A DNA stretch of 11,505 nucleotides from an uncultured Oscillospiraceae bacterium (GCA_905193585.1 CAJJPG010000055.1:1-11505); one strand, 5' to 3'. Counted from the first letter of the stretch, positions 1 through 7,900 are shown. Translations and numbers: made by a program. The notes: a model not told the origin generated them from the sequence alone.

Positions 1-1
1 A

Positions 2-1015
2 TCGGTAGTGCTTATAACAATTATTCTTTCGTATTTCACGCTTATTTTGGGCGAGCTTGTTCCTAAAAGAATAGCAATGAAGCACAAGGAAAAGCTTGCA
101 AACGGCGTTTGCGGCATTATTTCGTTTTTAGCGGCGGCGCTGAAACCTATAATCTGGTTTTTGACCGTTTCAACAAACGCGGTGCTGCGGCTTATAGGCA
201 TTGACCCGCGCGAAAAGGACGAACCCGTTTCGGAAGAGGATATTGTGCTTATGCTTGACGCGGGGGCGGACGAGGGCTCGCTTAATGAAAACGATATTGA
301 GTATATTAAAAACGTTTTCAAACTCGATACGCTTACCGCAGAAAATGTTATGACCTCGCGCAAGTCAATTGTTTCCGTCTCGCTTGAGAGCACCGATAAA
401 GAAATTATGGAGCTTATTGACGAGGAGGGATATTCGCGCATACCGGTTTATAATGACGATATTGACCACATAGTGGGTATACTTCACACCCGCGATTATC
501 TAATAAAGCGCACAGAGCCTGATTTTGATCTTAAATCCATGCTTCACCAACCCGAATATGTGCCCGAAACGGTAAGCCTTGATTCGCTTTTCAAGGATAT
601 GCAGAAGACCCACACCCATATGGTGATTGTGGTAAACGAATACGGCGAGACCGCAGGAATTGTCACAATGGAGGATATTTTAGAGGAATTGGTGGGCGAA
701 ATATGGGATGAGCGCGATGAGGAGATAACCGAGTTTTCAAAAATCGGGGATAACTCATACCGCGTGCTTTCCACCGCGTCTATTGAGGACTTTAAGGAGT
801 ATTTCTCGATAGATGACGATGAGCTTGAAACCGACGCGACCACCGTAAACGGCTGGCTTACCGAAATGGCGGGTTCAATACCCGAAGCGGGGTACAAGTT
901 TGAATACAAAAATCTTGTAATCACCGTTACCAAGGCGGACGATATTATGACGCATGAGATAACCGTTGAGGTGAAAACCGAGAGCCGCGAAACGGAAGAA
1001 ACACACGCAGAATAA
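2..1015 (+). CDS. CNNM/CorC (HlyC-like) family membrane protein with CBS pair, 5'-truncated
   Basis: This is the 3' part of a gene that begins before the window. The frame is open from base 2, and the GTG at 8 lies inside a conserved membrane segment, so it is not the start. In order, the fragment shows the end of the CNNM/DUF21 membrane domain (residues about 1-65, with the family-typical LGELVPKRIA), an acidic linker (about 70-105), two CBS domains (about 112-172 and 178-238, the second containing VVNEYGETAGIVTMEDILEE) and the CorC/HlyC C-terminal domain (about 245-325). Family members are plasma-membrane proteins linked to Mg2+/Co2+ transport or resistance; the older name hemolysin reflects TlyC/HlyC homology. 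The CBS pair usually binds adenine nucleotides. The C-terminus is complete, ending in a charged, Glu-rich tail. The substrate cannot be told from sequence. Confidence 0.9.
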   Translation, partial: SVVLITIILSYFTLILGELVPKRIAMKHKEKLANGVCGIISFLAAALKPIIWFLTVSTNAVLRLIGIDPREKDEPVSEEDIVLMLDAGADEGSLNENDIEYIKNVFKLDTLTAENVMTSRKSIVSVSLESTDKEIMELIDEEGYSRIPVYNDDIDHIVGILHTRDYLIKRTEPDFDLKSMLHQPEYVPETVSLDSLFKDMQKTHTHMVIVVNEYGETAGIVTMEDILEELVGEIWDERDEEITEFSKIGDNSYRVLSTASIEDFKEYFSIDDDELETDATTVNGWLTEMAGSIPEAGYKFEYKNLVITVTKADDIMTHEITVEVKTESRETEETHAE

Positions 1016-1025
1016 ATATAAAGCG

Positions 1026-1059
1026 AAACGCCCCGCCGAAAAACGGCATGGGGCGTTTT
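1026..1059 (+). terminator. Hairpin, probable intrinsic terminator after the CNNM/CorC gene
   Basis: Arms 1026-1034 (AAACGCCCC) and 1050-1058 (GGGGCGTTT) pair perfectly. An inner GCCG/CGGC pair (1035-1038 with 1044-1047) follows across a 2-base bulge, closed by an A5 loop. The GC-rich stem begins 11 bases after the stop codon. The tail is only TTTT then AAAA, so termination may be partial. The greA ribosome site begins just 7 bases after the hairpin, so readthrough may supply greA. Confidence 0.65.
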
Positions 1060-1076
1060 AAAATTGAGGTATTGCT

Positions 1077-1580
1077 ATGTACGACGAATTGACCAAGGTC
1101 GATATTGACAAAATGAAGGAGGAGCTTGAATACCGCATAACGGTAGTGCGCCCCCAAATTTTAGAGGAAGTAAAGTTCACCCGCAGTTTCGGGGACTTGA
1201 GCGAAAACGCCGAGTACCACGCCGCAAAGCGCGAGCGCGGCAAAAATGAAAGCCGAATAAGGTATTTGCGCAATATGATTAAAACCGCAAAGGTAATAAA
1301 CCCCGAAAACCACCCCGATGAAGTAGGGATTTTCGATACCGTTGAATACTATGTTGAAGAGGATGACGCGGTGGAAAAGGTGCGCATAGTAACCGCTCTC
1401 AGGCAAAATTCGCTTGAAAGGCTTATAAGCCGTTTTTCGCCTATGGGCAAGGCGCTTATGGGCAGAAAAACGGGCGACCGCGTGTATGTTAAGGTAGATG
1501 ACGAATACGGTTATTACATTGTAATACGTTCAATTGAAAAGGGCACTGACGACGCAAGCCTTGAAATCCGCAAATATTAA
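1077..1580 (+). CDS. greA: GreA-family transcription elongation factor
   Basis: GreA enters the secondary channel of stalled, backtracked RNA polymerase and stimulates cleavage of the transcript 3' end. The N-terminal coiled coil (residues about 1-78) carries the tip motif GDLSENAEYHAAK. The two acidic tip residues corresponding to E. coli D41 and E44 are present as D40 and E43, so catalytic assistance should be intact, unlike Gfh1-type inhibitors with altered tips. The C-terminal FKBP-like domain (about 85-167) has the recognisable SPMGKALMGRKTGD segment. At 167 aa it is slightly longer than the usual ~158 aa because of a short C-terminal extension (TDDASLEIRKY). The start is supported by GAGG at 1066-1069, 7 bases upstream of the ATG. 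It could be one of several GreA/GreB-like paralogues in the genome, so the symbol is a family-level call. Confidence 0.85.
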   Translation: MYDELTKVDIDKMKEELEYRITVVRPQILEEVKFTRSFGDLSENAEYHAAKRERGKNESRIRYLRNMIKTAKVINPENHPDEVGIFDTVEYYVEEDDAVEKVRIVTALRQNSLERLISRFSPMGKALMGRKTGDRVYVKVDDEYGYYIVIRSIEKGTDDASLEIRKY

Positions 1581-1593
1581 ACGCAAATTATAC

Positions 1594-1622
1594 TTGTTTT
1601 AAACCGCACAGTGTGATATTAT
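1594..1622 (+). promoter_or_regulatory. Extended -10 promoter for the metal regulator/hydrolase pair
   Basis: TTGTTT (1594-1599) and TATTAT (1617-1622) are separated by 17 bases. TG at 1614-1615 gives the extended -10 form TGaTATTAT. The element lies just after the greA stop and about 30 bases before the downstream start codon. A second -10-like TATAAT occurs at 1623-1628 but has no well-spaced -35. Confidence 0.6.
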
Positions 1623-1630
1623 TATAATAT
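1616..1630. promoter_or_regulatory. Perfect AT-only palindrome over the -10, possible operator
   Basis: ATATTAT-T-ATAATAT is a perfect 7+1+7 inverted repeat that covers the -10 element of the regulator promoter. A second small dyad, CACA-G-TGTG, sits at 1607-1615 directly beside it. Metal regulators of the DtxR family usually bind dyads over promoters, so autoregulation is plausible. AT-only palindromes near promoters also arise by chance, so this stays tentative. Confidence 0.35.
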
Positions 1631-1654
1631 ATACAACCTAAAAGGAGCGTTAGT

Positions 1655-2032
1655 ATGCATCTTCAGGAATCGGGAGAGATGTATCTCGAAACAATACTTA
1701 TATTAAGCCGCAAAATCGGTTGTGTGCGTTCTATTGATGTAAGCGAATATATGAATTTTTCAAAGCCAAGCGTAAGCCGCGCGATAGGTCTTTTAAAAGA
1801 GGGCGGATATATAACGGTTGACGGCAGCGGGTATATTACCCTTACCGACGCGGGGGAAGAGATTGCGGGTAAAATTTATGAGCGGCACAATGTGCTGACC
1901 GAATTTTTAAAGAAGATCGGCGTTGATGATGAAACAGCCGCGGCCGACGCCTGCAAAATCGAACATAATATATGCGATAAAACCTTTGACGCTCTTAAAA
2001 AACATATTAAAACATTAGGGGAACAACAATGA
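1655..2032 (+). CDS. DtxR/MntR-family metal-dependent transcriptional regulator, short form
   Basis: A 125-aa cytoplasmic DNA-binding protein with an N-terminal winged helix (residues about 1-70, recognition region around NFSKPSVSRAIGLLKEGGYI) and a helical metal-binding/dimerisation domain (about 72-125). It lacks the SH3-like third domain of DtxR and IdeR, so it is MntR-sized. Predicted ligands by alignment from memory are M9 (MntR D8, DtxR M10), H78 (MntR H77, DtxR H79), C100 (MntR E99, DtxR C102), E103 and H104. Met plus Cys is the DtxR/IdeR pattern, suggesting iron rather than manganese sensing. The ancillary-site residues equivalent to DtxR E83 and H98 appear to be T82 and A96. AGGAG at 1643-1647 supports the start. 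The downstream hydrolase gene overlaps by 4 bases. Target genes are unknown. Confidence 0.85.
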   Translation: MHLQESGEMYLETILILSRKIGCVRSIDVSEYMNFSKPSVSRAIGLLKEGGYITVDGSGYITLTDAGEEIAGKIYERHNVLTEFLKKIGVDDETAAADACKIEHNICDKTFDALKKHIKTLGEQQ

Positions 2033-2715
2033 GCTTTGCTCTTAATTACACGGAAAAGGGCTACGGTACGCCGCTTGTTCTGCTCCACGGAAACGGAGAG
2101 AACAGCGGCTATTTTGTAAATCAGTTCGAGCATTTTTCAAAGGAATACCGCGTAATAGCGGTAGATACGAGGGGTCACGGTTCATCCCCGCGCGGAAACA
2201 AGCCATTTACCCTTGAAACCTTTGCCGAAGACCTTTTAAACCTGCTTGACAGCCTTAATATTGAAAAAGCAAATATACTGGGATTTTCCGACGGCGGCAA
2301 TATCGCCGTTATTTTTGCGCGAAAATACCCCGAAAGGGTCATAAGCCTGGTGCTCAACGGCGCAAACCTCTTCCCCTCGGGGCTGAAAAAATCCTTTTTA
2401 ATTCCTGTTAAAGCGCTGTATGCCGTTTTCGGGCTTGCTTCATGCTTCAGCCGCCGAGCGATAAGACGCAAAGAATTGCTTTGCTTAATGGCAAAGCAAC
2501 CGAATATACGCCCCGAAGAGCTTGAAAGCGTTAAGTGCCCCGTGCTTGTAATTGCCGGAACGCTTGATGTAATAAAGGAAAAACACACAAAGCTTATTGC
2601 GGCGGCCTTGCCGAATTCAAGACTGTGCTTTTTAAGGGGCGGTCATTCAATCGCAAAAACAAACAGTGTTGAATTTAACAGAGAGGTTGAAAAATTCCTC
2701 GATTCCCTGAATTAA
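2029..2715 (+). CDS. Alpha/beta hydrolase fold protein
   Basis: A 228-aa soluble alpha/beta hydrolase. The oxyanion-hole motif LLHGNGEN is at 18-25, strand/turn motif DTRGHGSS at 46-53, and nucleophile elbow GFSDGG at 85-90 with Ser87. The likely acid is Asp180 (GTLD) and the likely base His206 (GGHS), so the catalytic triad is complete. The lid between about 115 and 165 is short and basic (RRAIRRKE), so the protein is on the compact side for the family. No signal peptide is seen. It starts on the ATGA overlapping the regulator stop codon, so it is probably translationally coupled to the regulator and shares its promoter. The substrate (ester, lactone, thioester or other) cannot be inferred. 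A link to metal regulation rests only on the operon structure. Confidence 0.88.
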   Translation: MSFALNYTEKGYGTPLVLLHGNGENSGYFVNQFEHFSKEYRVIAVDTRGHGSSPRGNKPFTLETFAEDLLNLLDSLNIEKANILGFSDGGNIAVIFARKYPERVISLVLNGANLFPSGLKKSFLIPVKALYAVFGLASCFSRRAIRRKELLCLMAKQPNIRPEELESVKCPVLVIAGTLDVIKEKHTKLIAAALPNSRLCFLRGGHSIAKTNSVEFNREVEKFLDSLN

Positions 2716-2720
2716 TTTAA

Positions 2721-2765
2721 AGCGGTTGTTCTACGCCGATATATGTAACTTTACAAACAGCCGCT
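2721..2765 (+). terminator. Weak hairpin between convergent hydrolase and bioY genes
   Basis: AGCGGTTGTT (2721-2730) can pair with AACAGCCGCT (2756-2765) with one G-U wobble in the + strand RNA, across a 25-base loop. It begins 5 bases after the hydrolase stop and runs into the last codons of bioY. The tail TTAATATAA is only moderately T-rich and the loop is large, so this is a weak terminator candidate for the hydrolase transcript. Confidence 0.3.
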
Positions 2766-3279
2766 TAATATAAACCGCCAGTAAAAACGCCGCCGCAACG
2801 GATACCGCGTCCTTTAAAAGATAGGGGGCGGAAACGAGCAAAAACGACGGTATAAACGACATTTTGTAAATAACCGCATACTGCGCCGTGCCTAAAAGGT
2901 GGCAAACGGCAAGCCCTAAAAACCCCGGCAGTATTTTTAAATATTTATTTTTAATTATTCCTGCAGTGCCGCAAAGCGCCGCCAGAAATAAAAAACCGAA
3001 AATAAAACCGCCCGTAGCCCCGAAAAGCACCTGCGCGCCGCCCTTAAAGCCTGAAAACACAGGCACGCCGCACACGCCCAAAAGTATATATGTAACAATT
3101 GAGGCAAGCCCCCATTTAACGCCCAAAGCATAGCCGCAAAGCGCCACCGAAAAGGTTTGCAGGGTAAGCGGCACGTCAAACGGCGTAGGTATAGCTGTTT
3201 GCGAAAGCACGGCGGTAATTGCGGTAAAAAGCGCCGCCATAATTAAATTTAACGTTCTTTTTTTTGTGTTTTCTTTCAT
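2731..3279 (-). CDS. bioY: BioY biotin transporter, ECF S component
   Basis: A 182-aa hydrophobic membrane protein of the BioY family, which binds biotin and usually works with the shared ECF energising module (EcfA, EcfA', EcfT). That module is not encoded in this window. Family signatures are VPLTLQTF at 36-43 and GVPVFSGFKGGAQVLFGATGG at 71-91. About six membrane helices are expected, and the basic N-terminus (MKENTKKR) sits in the cytoplasm. The length matches the family. CTCCT at 3288-3292 gives AGGAG about 8 bases before the ATG. The BirA-type operator over its promoter supports biotin-responsive control and strengthens the functional call. It stands alone with no bio synthesis genes beside it, consistent with salvage, though the window cannot show whether the cell is a biotin auxotroph. 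Confidence 0.95.
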   Translation of the reverse strand: MKENTKKRTLNLIMAALFTAITAVLSQTAIPTPFDVPLTLQTFSVALCGYALGVKWGLASIVTYILLGVCGVPVFSGFKGGAQVLFGATGGFIFGFLFLAALCGTAGIIKNKYLKILPGFLGLAVCHLLGTAQYAVIYKMSFIPSFLLVSAPYLLKDAVSVAAAFLLAVYIKRLFVKLHISA

Positions 3280-3302
3280 TATAACATCTCCTGACTTGTG
3301 AT

Positions 3303-3331
3303 ATTGTAAACCATAAAAGCGAAATTGTCAA
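3303..3331 (-). promoter_or_regulatory. bioY promoter
   Basis: On the - strand TTGACA (complement of 3326-3331) and TACAAT (complement of 3303-3308) are separated by exactly 17 bases. The predicted transcript starts near 3296 and has a leader of only about 17 bases. Both hexamers lie inside BirA-like half-sites. Confidence 0.8.
3304..3312. promoter_or_regulatory. Additional BirA-like half-site over the bioY -10
   Basis: TTGTAAACC at 3304-3312 is a third copy of the half-site, in the same orientation as 3325-3333 and 21 bases away start to start, about two helical turns. It overlaps the -10 hexamer. It has no inverted partner at the standard spacing. Confidence 0.5.
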
Positions 3332-3356
3332 CCTAAAAATAAAATTAGGTTGACAA
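3325..3356. promoter_or_regulatory. BirA operator (biotin repressor site)
   Basis: TTGTCAACC (3325-3333), 14 bases, GGTTGACAA (3348-3356) matches the known BirA operator layout TTGTnAACC-N14/16-GGTTnACAA. The perfect dyad extends outward through GAAA/TTTC and inward through TAA/TTA to 3321-3360. It overlaps the bioY -35. Biotinyl-AMP-loaded BirA would therefore block transcription. A further half-site on the other side is described separately. Confidence 0.85.
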
Positions 3357-3383
3357 TTTCCGTATTAGGGCGCCTAATGCTTT

Positions 3384-3426
3384 AAAATACCCGCATAGGT
3401 TTTCTGCTTACCTATGCGGGTATTTT
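3384..3426 (-). terminator. Strong intrinsic terminator of gltB-gltD
   Basis: Arms 3384-3399 and 3411-3426 form a perfect 16-bp inverted repeat (AAAATACCCGCATAGG and its complement) around an 11-base loop. It starts one base past the gltD stop codon. The stem has a GC-rich core and A/T ends, so it could terminate in both directions. Its downstream side on the - strand leads into the bioY promoter region, insulating bioY. Confidence 0.9.
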
Positions 3427-3427
3427 G

Positions 3428-4912
3428 TTATACTAAATTGGTATATCCCATTAAATATTCGTCAATTTCCTTTGCGGCGGCTCTGCCCTCGGCTATTGCC
3501 CACACAACAAGTGACTGCCCGCGGCGGCAGTCTCCCGCAGTGAAAAGCTTATCAACGCTTGTTTTGTAAGAGTCTGCGGCGGTTGCAATATTGCTGCGCC
3601 CGTCGGTCTCTGCTCCAAAGCTTTTTGCAATATAGGGCTTGGGTCCTAAAAATCCCGCGGCTATAAGCAAAAGCGAGCAATCAAGCGTTTTTTCACTGCC
3701 CGAAATTTCGGTCATAACGGTTCTGCCTGTCTTTTCGTCCTTCTCGGGTTTTAATTCAACCGTTACCACAGCCTTAATATTACCCTTTTCATCAGGCACA
3801 AAGGCTTTAACGGTGGTGCGGTAAACGCGCGGGTCATGCCCGAAAACGGCTATTGCCTCTTCCTGACCGTAATCTGTCTTGCACACCCTCGGGTATTGCG
3901 GCCATGGGTTGGTCTCTGCCCTGTTGTCGGGTAATTTCGGCATCATTTCAAGCTGGGTTACCGATTTGCAGCCGTGGCGTATGCAGGTGCCTACGCAGTC
4001 GTTGCCCGTATCGCCGCCGCCTACAATTACAACGTCCTTACCCTTAGCGGATATAAAGCCCGATTTAAGCCCGTTATCAAGCAGCGCCTTTGTGGTGGAT
4101 TTAAGAAAATCAACCGCAAAGTAAATTCCCTTAATATCGCGGTTTTCGGCTTTCAGGTCGCGAGCATTGCCCGCGCCGCAACAAAGCACCACCGCGTCAT
4201 AGGTCTTTAAAAGCTCGTCGGCGGATATATCCTTGCCTACATCTACGCCCGTTTTAAACTCTATGCCCTCGTCGGTCATAAGCTTTACGCGGCGGTCAAC
4301 AACCTGCTTTTCAAGCTTCATATTCGGTATGCCGTACATTAAAAGCCCGCCTATGCGGTCGTCCTTTTCGTAAACGGTCACGCTGTGGCCGCGGCTGTTA
4401 AGCCGCTGCGCGCATGCAAGCCCCGAGGGACCCGAGCCTACCACCGCCACGCGCTTGCCTGTTCTTACCTCGGGCGGGTGGGGCTTCACCCAGCCGTTTT
4501 TATAGCCCTCTTCAATAATTGCAAGCTCGTTTTCCTTAACGGTTACCGAGCTTCCGTAAAGCCCGCAGGAGCAAGCCGCCTCGCATAGCGCGGGGCATAC
4601 CCTGCCCGTAAACTCGGGGAAGCTTGCGGTTTTGGTAAGCCGTGCTAAAGCGTACTCCCAGTTGCCGTTATAAATTTCGTCATTCCACTCGGGTATAAGG
4701 TTATGCAGCGGGCAGCCCGATACCATTCCGCCGAGCTTCATTGCCGACTGGCAGAACGGCACGCCGCAGTTCATACAGCGCGCGCCTTGTTTTTGGCGCT
4801 CCGCCTTTTGCATTGGGGAATGAAATTCATTGAAATTCTTTATTCTTTCAAGCGGTTCTACCGATTTATTGTTTTCTCTTTCATAATCCAAAAATCCTGT
4901 TGGTTTTCCCAT
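3428..4912 (-). CDS. gltD: Glutamate synthase small (beta) subunit, NADPH-dependent
   Basis: The beta subunit passes electrons from NADPH through FAD and Fe-S clusters to GltB, where 2-oxoglutarate and glutamine become two glutamates. The 494-aa length is normal. The N-terminal Fe-S region has C46, C49, C54 and C67 (CMNCGVPFC, then GCPLHNL), followed by C106, C110 and C114 (CPALCEAAC). The FAD site GSGPSGL is at 159-165, the NADPH site GGGDTGND is near residue 300, and the second FAD motif TAGDCRRGQSLVVWAIAEGR is near the C-terminus. The start is supported by AAGGAGGGG overlapping the gltB stop codon, 14 bases between genes, indicating coupled translation. Homologous beta-like subunits occur in other oxidoreductases, but the adjacent gltB settles the call. 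Confidence 0.97.
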   Translation of the reverse strand: MGKPTGFLDYERENNKSVEPLERIKNFNEFHSPMQKAERQKQGARCMNCGVPFCQSAMKLGGMVSGCPLHNLIPEWNDEIYNGNWEYALARLTKTASFPEFTGRVCPALCEAACSCGLYGSSVTVKENELAIIEEGYKNGWVKPHPPEVRTGKRVAVVGSGPSGLACAQRLNSRGHSVTVYEKDDRIGGLLMYGIPNMKLEKQVVDRRVKLMTDEGIEFKTGVDVGKDISADELLKTYDAVVLCCGAGNARDLKAENRDIKGIYFAVDFLKSTTKALLDNGLKSGFISAKGKDVVIVGGGDTGNDCVGTCIRHGCKSVTQLEMMPKLPDNRAETNPWPQYPRVCKTDYGQEEAIAVFGHDPRVYRTTVKAFVPDEKGNIKAVVTVELKPEKDEKTGRTVMTEISGSEKTLDCSLLLIAAGFLGPKPYIAKSFGAETDGRSNIATAADSYKTSVDKLFTAGDCRRGQSLVVWAIAEGRAAAKEIDEYLMGYTNLV

Positions 4913-4926
4913 TTTTATTCCCCTCC

Positions 4927-7900
4927 TTATTTCTGTACCGAATAAAAGGCTTCAAGCTCGGCTTCCTTATACGGCAGACCTTTTTCCTCAAAGCGGCTTA
5001 TTTCCTGTAACATTCGGCTGTAGTCGTTTGGCACTATCTTTTTAAAGTAAGGCAGATAATTTGCAAAATCGTGAAGTATGCGTGTGCCTTTAGGCGAACC
5101 CGTGGCGGCAACGTGTTTTTCAATCATGGTTTTAAGCTCTTCAATGTCGTGCTTTTCCTCTACGCCCGTCATTGTAACAAGCTCCTTGTTGAGCCTTAAA
5201 TAAAAGTCGTAGTTTTCATCAAGCACATAGGCGCTGCCGCCGCTCATACCTGCGGCAAAATTTTTGCCCGTAGGCCCTAAAATTACGGCTCTGCCGCCCG
5301 TCATATACTCGCAGCCGTGGTCGCCCGTGCCCTCGCAAACGGCGTATGCGCCCGAATTTCTGACACAGAAACGCTCGCCCGCAATACCGTTTATATAAGC
5401 CTCACCGGATGTCGCCCCGTAAAGCGCCACGTTGCCTATTATAATATTTTCTTCCGCCCTGTATTTTGCGTTTTCGGGGGGAGCCACAATGAGCTTACCG
5501 CCCGATAAGCCCTTGCCGAAATAATCGTTGCTGTCGCCTGTCAAGCGAATGGTAAGCCCTTTCGGAATAAACGCCCCGAAGGACTGACCGCCGCCGCCCT
5601 TGCAGTTTATTGTGTAGGTATCATCGGGCAAGGTGTTTTTATATTTCTTTGTAATTTCCGAGCCGAAAATTGTGCCGAGCGTTCGGTTGGTGCTTGATAC
5701 CTCAATATCAATTGCTTTCGGCTTGCCCGTTTTAAGCGCTGTTTTAAATGCGGGAATTATAACCGCCTCGTCCACGGTCTTTTCAAGCTCAAAGTTAAAT
5801 ACGTTATCGGCTTTAAAATGCTTATCCTCCTGCGGTGCGGAATTATCGCTGTAAAGAATTTGCGAAAGGTCAGCCATTGCCGCGCGCTTTGTAACGGTTT
5901 TTTCGCGCACCTTTATAAGGTCGGTGCGCCCCACAAGCTCCTCAACCGTGCGAACGCCCAGTTTTGCCATAATCTCGCGCAGTTCTTCGGCAATATACAT
6001 CATAAAGTTTATAACGTACTCGGGCTTGCCGCAGAAGCGCTTTCTAAGCTCGGGGTTTTGAGTGGCAATACCGCAGGGGCAGGTATCAAGGTTGCACACG
6101 CGCATCATAATGCAGCCCATTGTAATAAGCGGCGCGGTTGCAAAGCCAAACTCCTCTGCGCCCAAAATGGCGGCAATCGCTACGTCTCTGCCGCTCATAA
6201 GCTTGCCGTCGGTTTCAAGCACCACGCGTGAGCGAAGCCCGTTTTGAATAAGGGTCTGGTGCGCTTCGGAAAGCCCTAACTCCCACGGCAGCCCCGCATT
6301 GTGTATAGAGCTTTGCGGTGCGGCGCCCGTGCCGCCGTCGTAACCTGAAATCAGCACCACCTGCGCGCCTGCCTTGGCAACACCCGCGGCAATTGTGCCG
6401 ACTCCCGCCTCGGACACCAATTTCACCGAAATGCGCGCGTCGCGGTTGGCGTTTTTAAGGTCGAAAATAAGCTGGGCTAAATCCTCAATTGAATAAATGT
6501 CGTGGTGCGGCGGCGGAGAAATAAGCGACACGCCGGGGGTTGAATAGCGCGTTTTCGCAATCCACGGGTACACCTTTTTGCCCGGCAGATGTCCGCCCTC
6601 ACCCGGTTTTGCACCCTGCGCCATTTTAATTTGAATTTCCTTTGCCGAAACCAAATATTCGCTTGTAACGCCGAAACGACCCGAAGCCACCTGCTTAATT
6701 GCGCTGCCGCGCTCGGTTCCCAGTCTTTCGGGGCGCTCGCCGCCCTCGCCCGAGTTTGATTTTCCGCCGAGGCGGTTCATGGCAATCGCCATACACTCGT
6801 GTGCCTCCTGCGAAATTGAGCCGTAGGACATAGCGCCCGTTTTAAAGCGTTTTACAATTTCGCTTGCAGGTTCTACCTCGTCAAGCGGTACGGGCGTTAC
6901 GCCCTCTGTGTTAAATTCAAGCAAGCCGCGCAGCGTGTGCGGGCGGCGTTCGTTATCCACCATTGCGGTGTATTCCTTAAACCGCTCATATGAGCCGAAT
7001 TGTGTCGCCTCGCGCAGTGCAATTACCGTTTCGGGGCTGTACATATGGTCTTCCTTATCATTACCCGAGCGCAATTTATGCTCGCCAAAGCTGTCAAGCG
7101 TGGTATCAACCCCCAGCCCCAGCGGGTCAAAAGCGTGGCTGTGGCGGTACTCAACGCCCTCGTTAATTTCTTCAAGCCCTATACCGCCCACGCGGCTTAC
7201 GGTATTTGTAAAGTATTTATCAATAACCTCTTTGCTTATGCCTATCGCCTCAAATATCTGTGACGATTGGTAGGACTGAATTGTGGAAATACCCATTTTA
7301 GAGGCGATTTTTACTATGCCGTGAAGTATTGCGCTGTTATAATCTCGTATTGCGGTGTGGTAATCCTTATCGAGCAGCTTTTTATCAATAAGCTCGGTTA
7401 TACATTCCTCGGCTAAATAGGGGTTTACGGCGCGCGCGCCGTAGCCTAAGAGCGTTGCGAAGTGGTGAACGTCGCGCGGCTCTGCGCTTTCAAGTATTAC
7501 AGAAAGCGCCGTGCGCTTTTTGGTGCGTATAAGGTGCTGCTCAATAGCCGAAACCGCCAAAAGCGACGGAATTGCAACGTGGTTTTCATCAACCCCGCGG
7601 TCGGAAAGTATGAGTATGTTAGCGCCCTTTTTGTAAGCGCGGTCACACTCCACAAACAGGTGATCGAGCGCGCGCTCAAGCGGCGTGTTTGTGTAATAAA
7701 GCAAGGAAACCGTTTCCACCTTAAAGCCGGGGCGGTTTATAGCCTTTATTTTTACAAGCTCGGCGGAGGTTATAATCGGGTTGGGTAGCTCCAAAACCCC
7801 GCAGTTTGCGGCAGTCTCATTCAGTAGGTTACCGTCTGACCCCACATAAACGCAGGTATCGGTTACAACCTCTTCGCGAATAGCGTCGATAGGCGGATTG

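Noticed and set aside
8..10. GTG at 8 as start of the CNNM/CorC protein
   Set aside because: The frame is open to the window edge and the position falls within the conserved membrane domain, so the gene is truncated by the window.
544..933. Open frame on the - strand opposite the CNNM/CorC gene, and another at 1161-1406 opposite greA
   Set aside because: Ser-rich or low-complexity translations with no motif, fully inside well-supported genes on the other strand.
5818..6231. Long open frames on the + strand opposite gltB (also 8461-8898 and 6908-7273)
   Set aside because: They lie antisense to a full-length, strongly recognisable gltB, have no ribosome sites or family motifs, and are composition shadows of the gltB codons.
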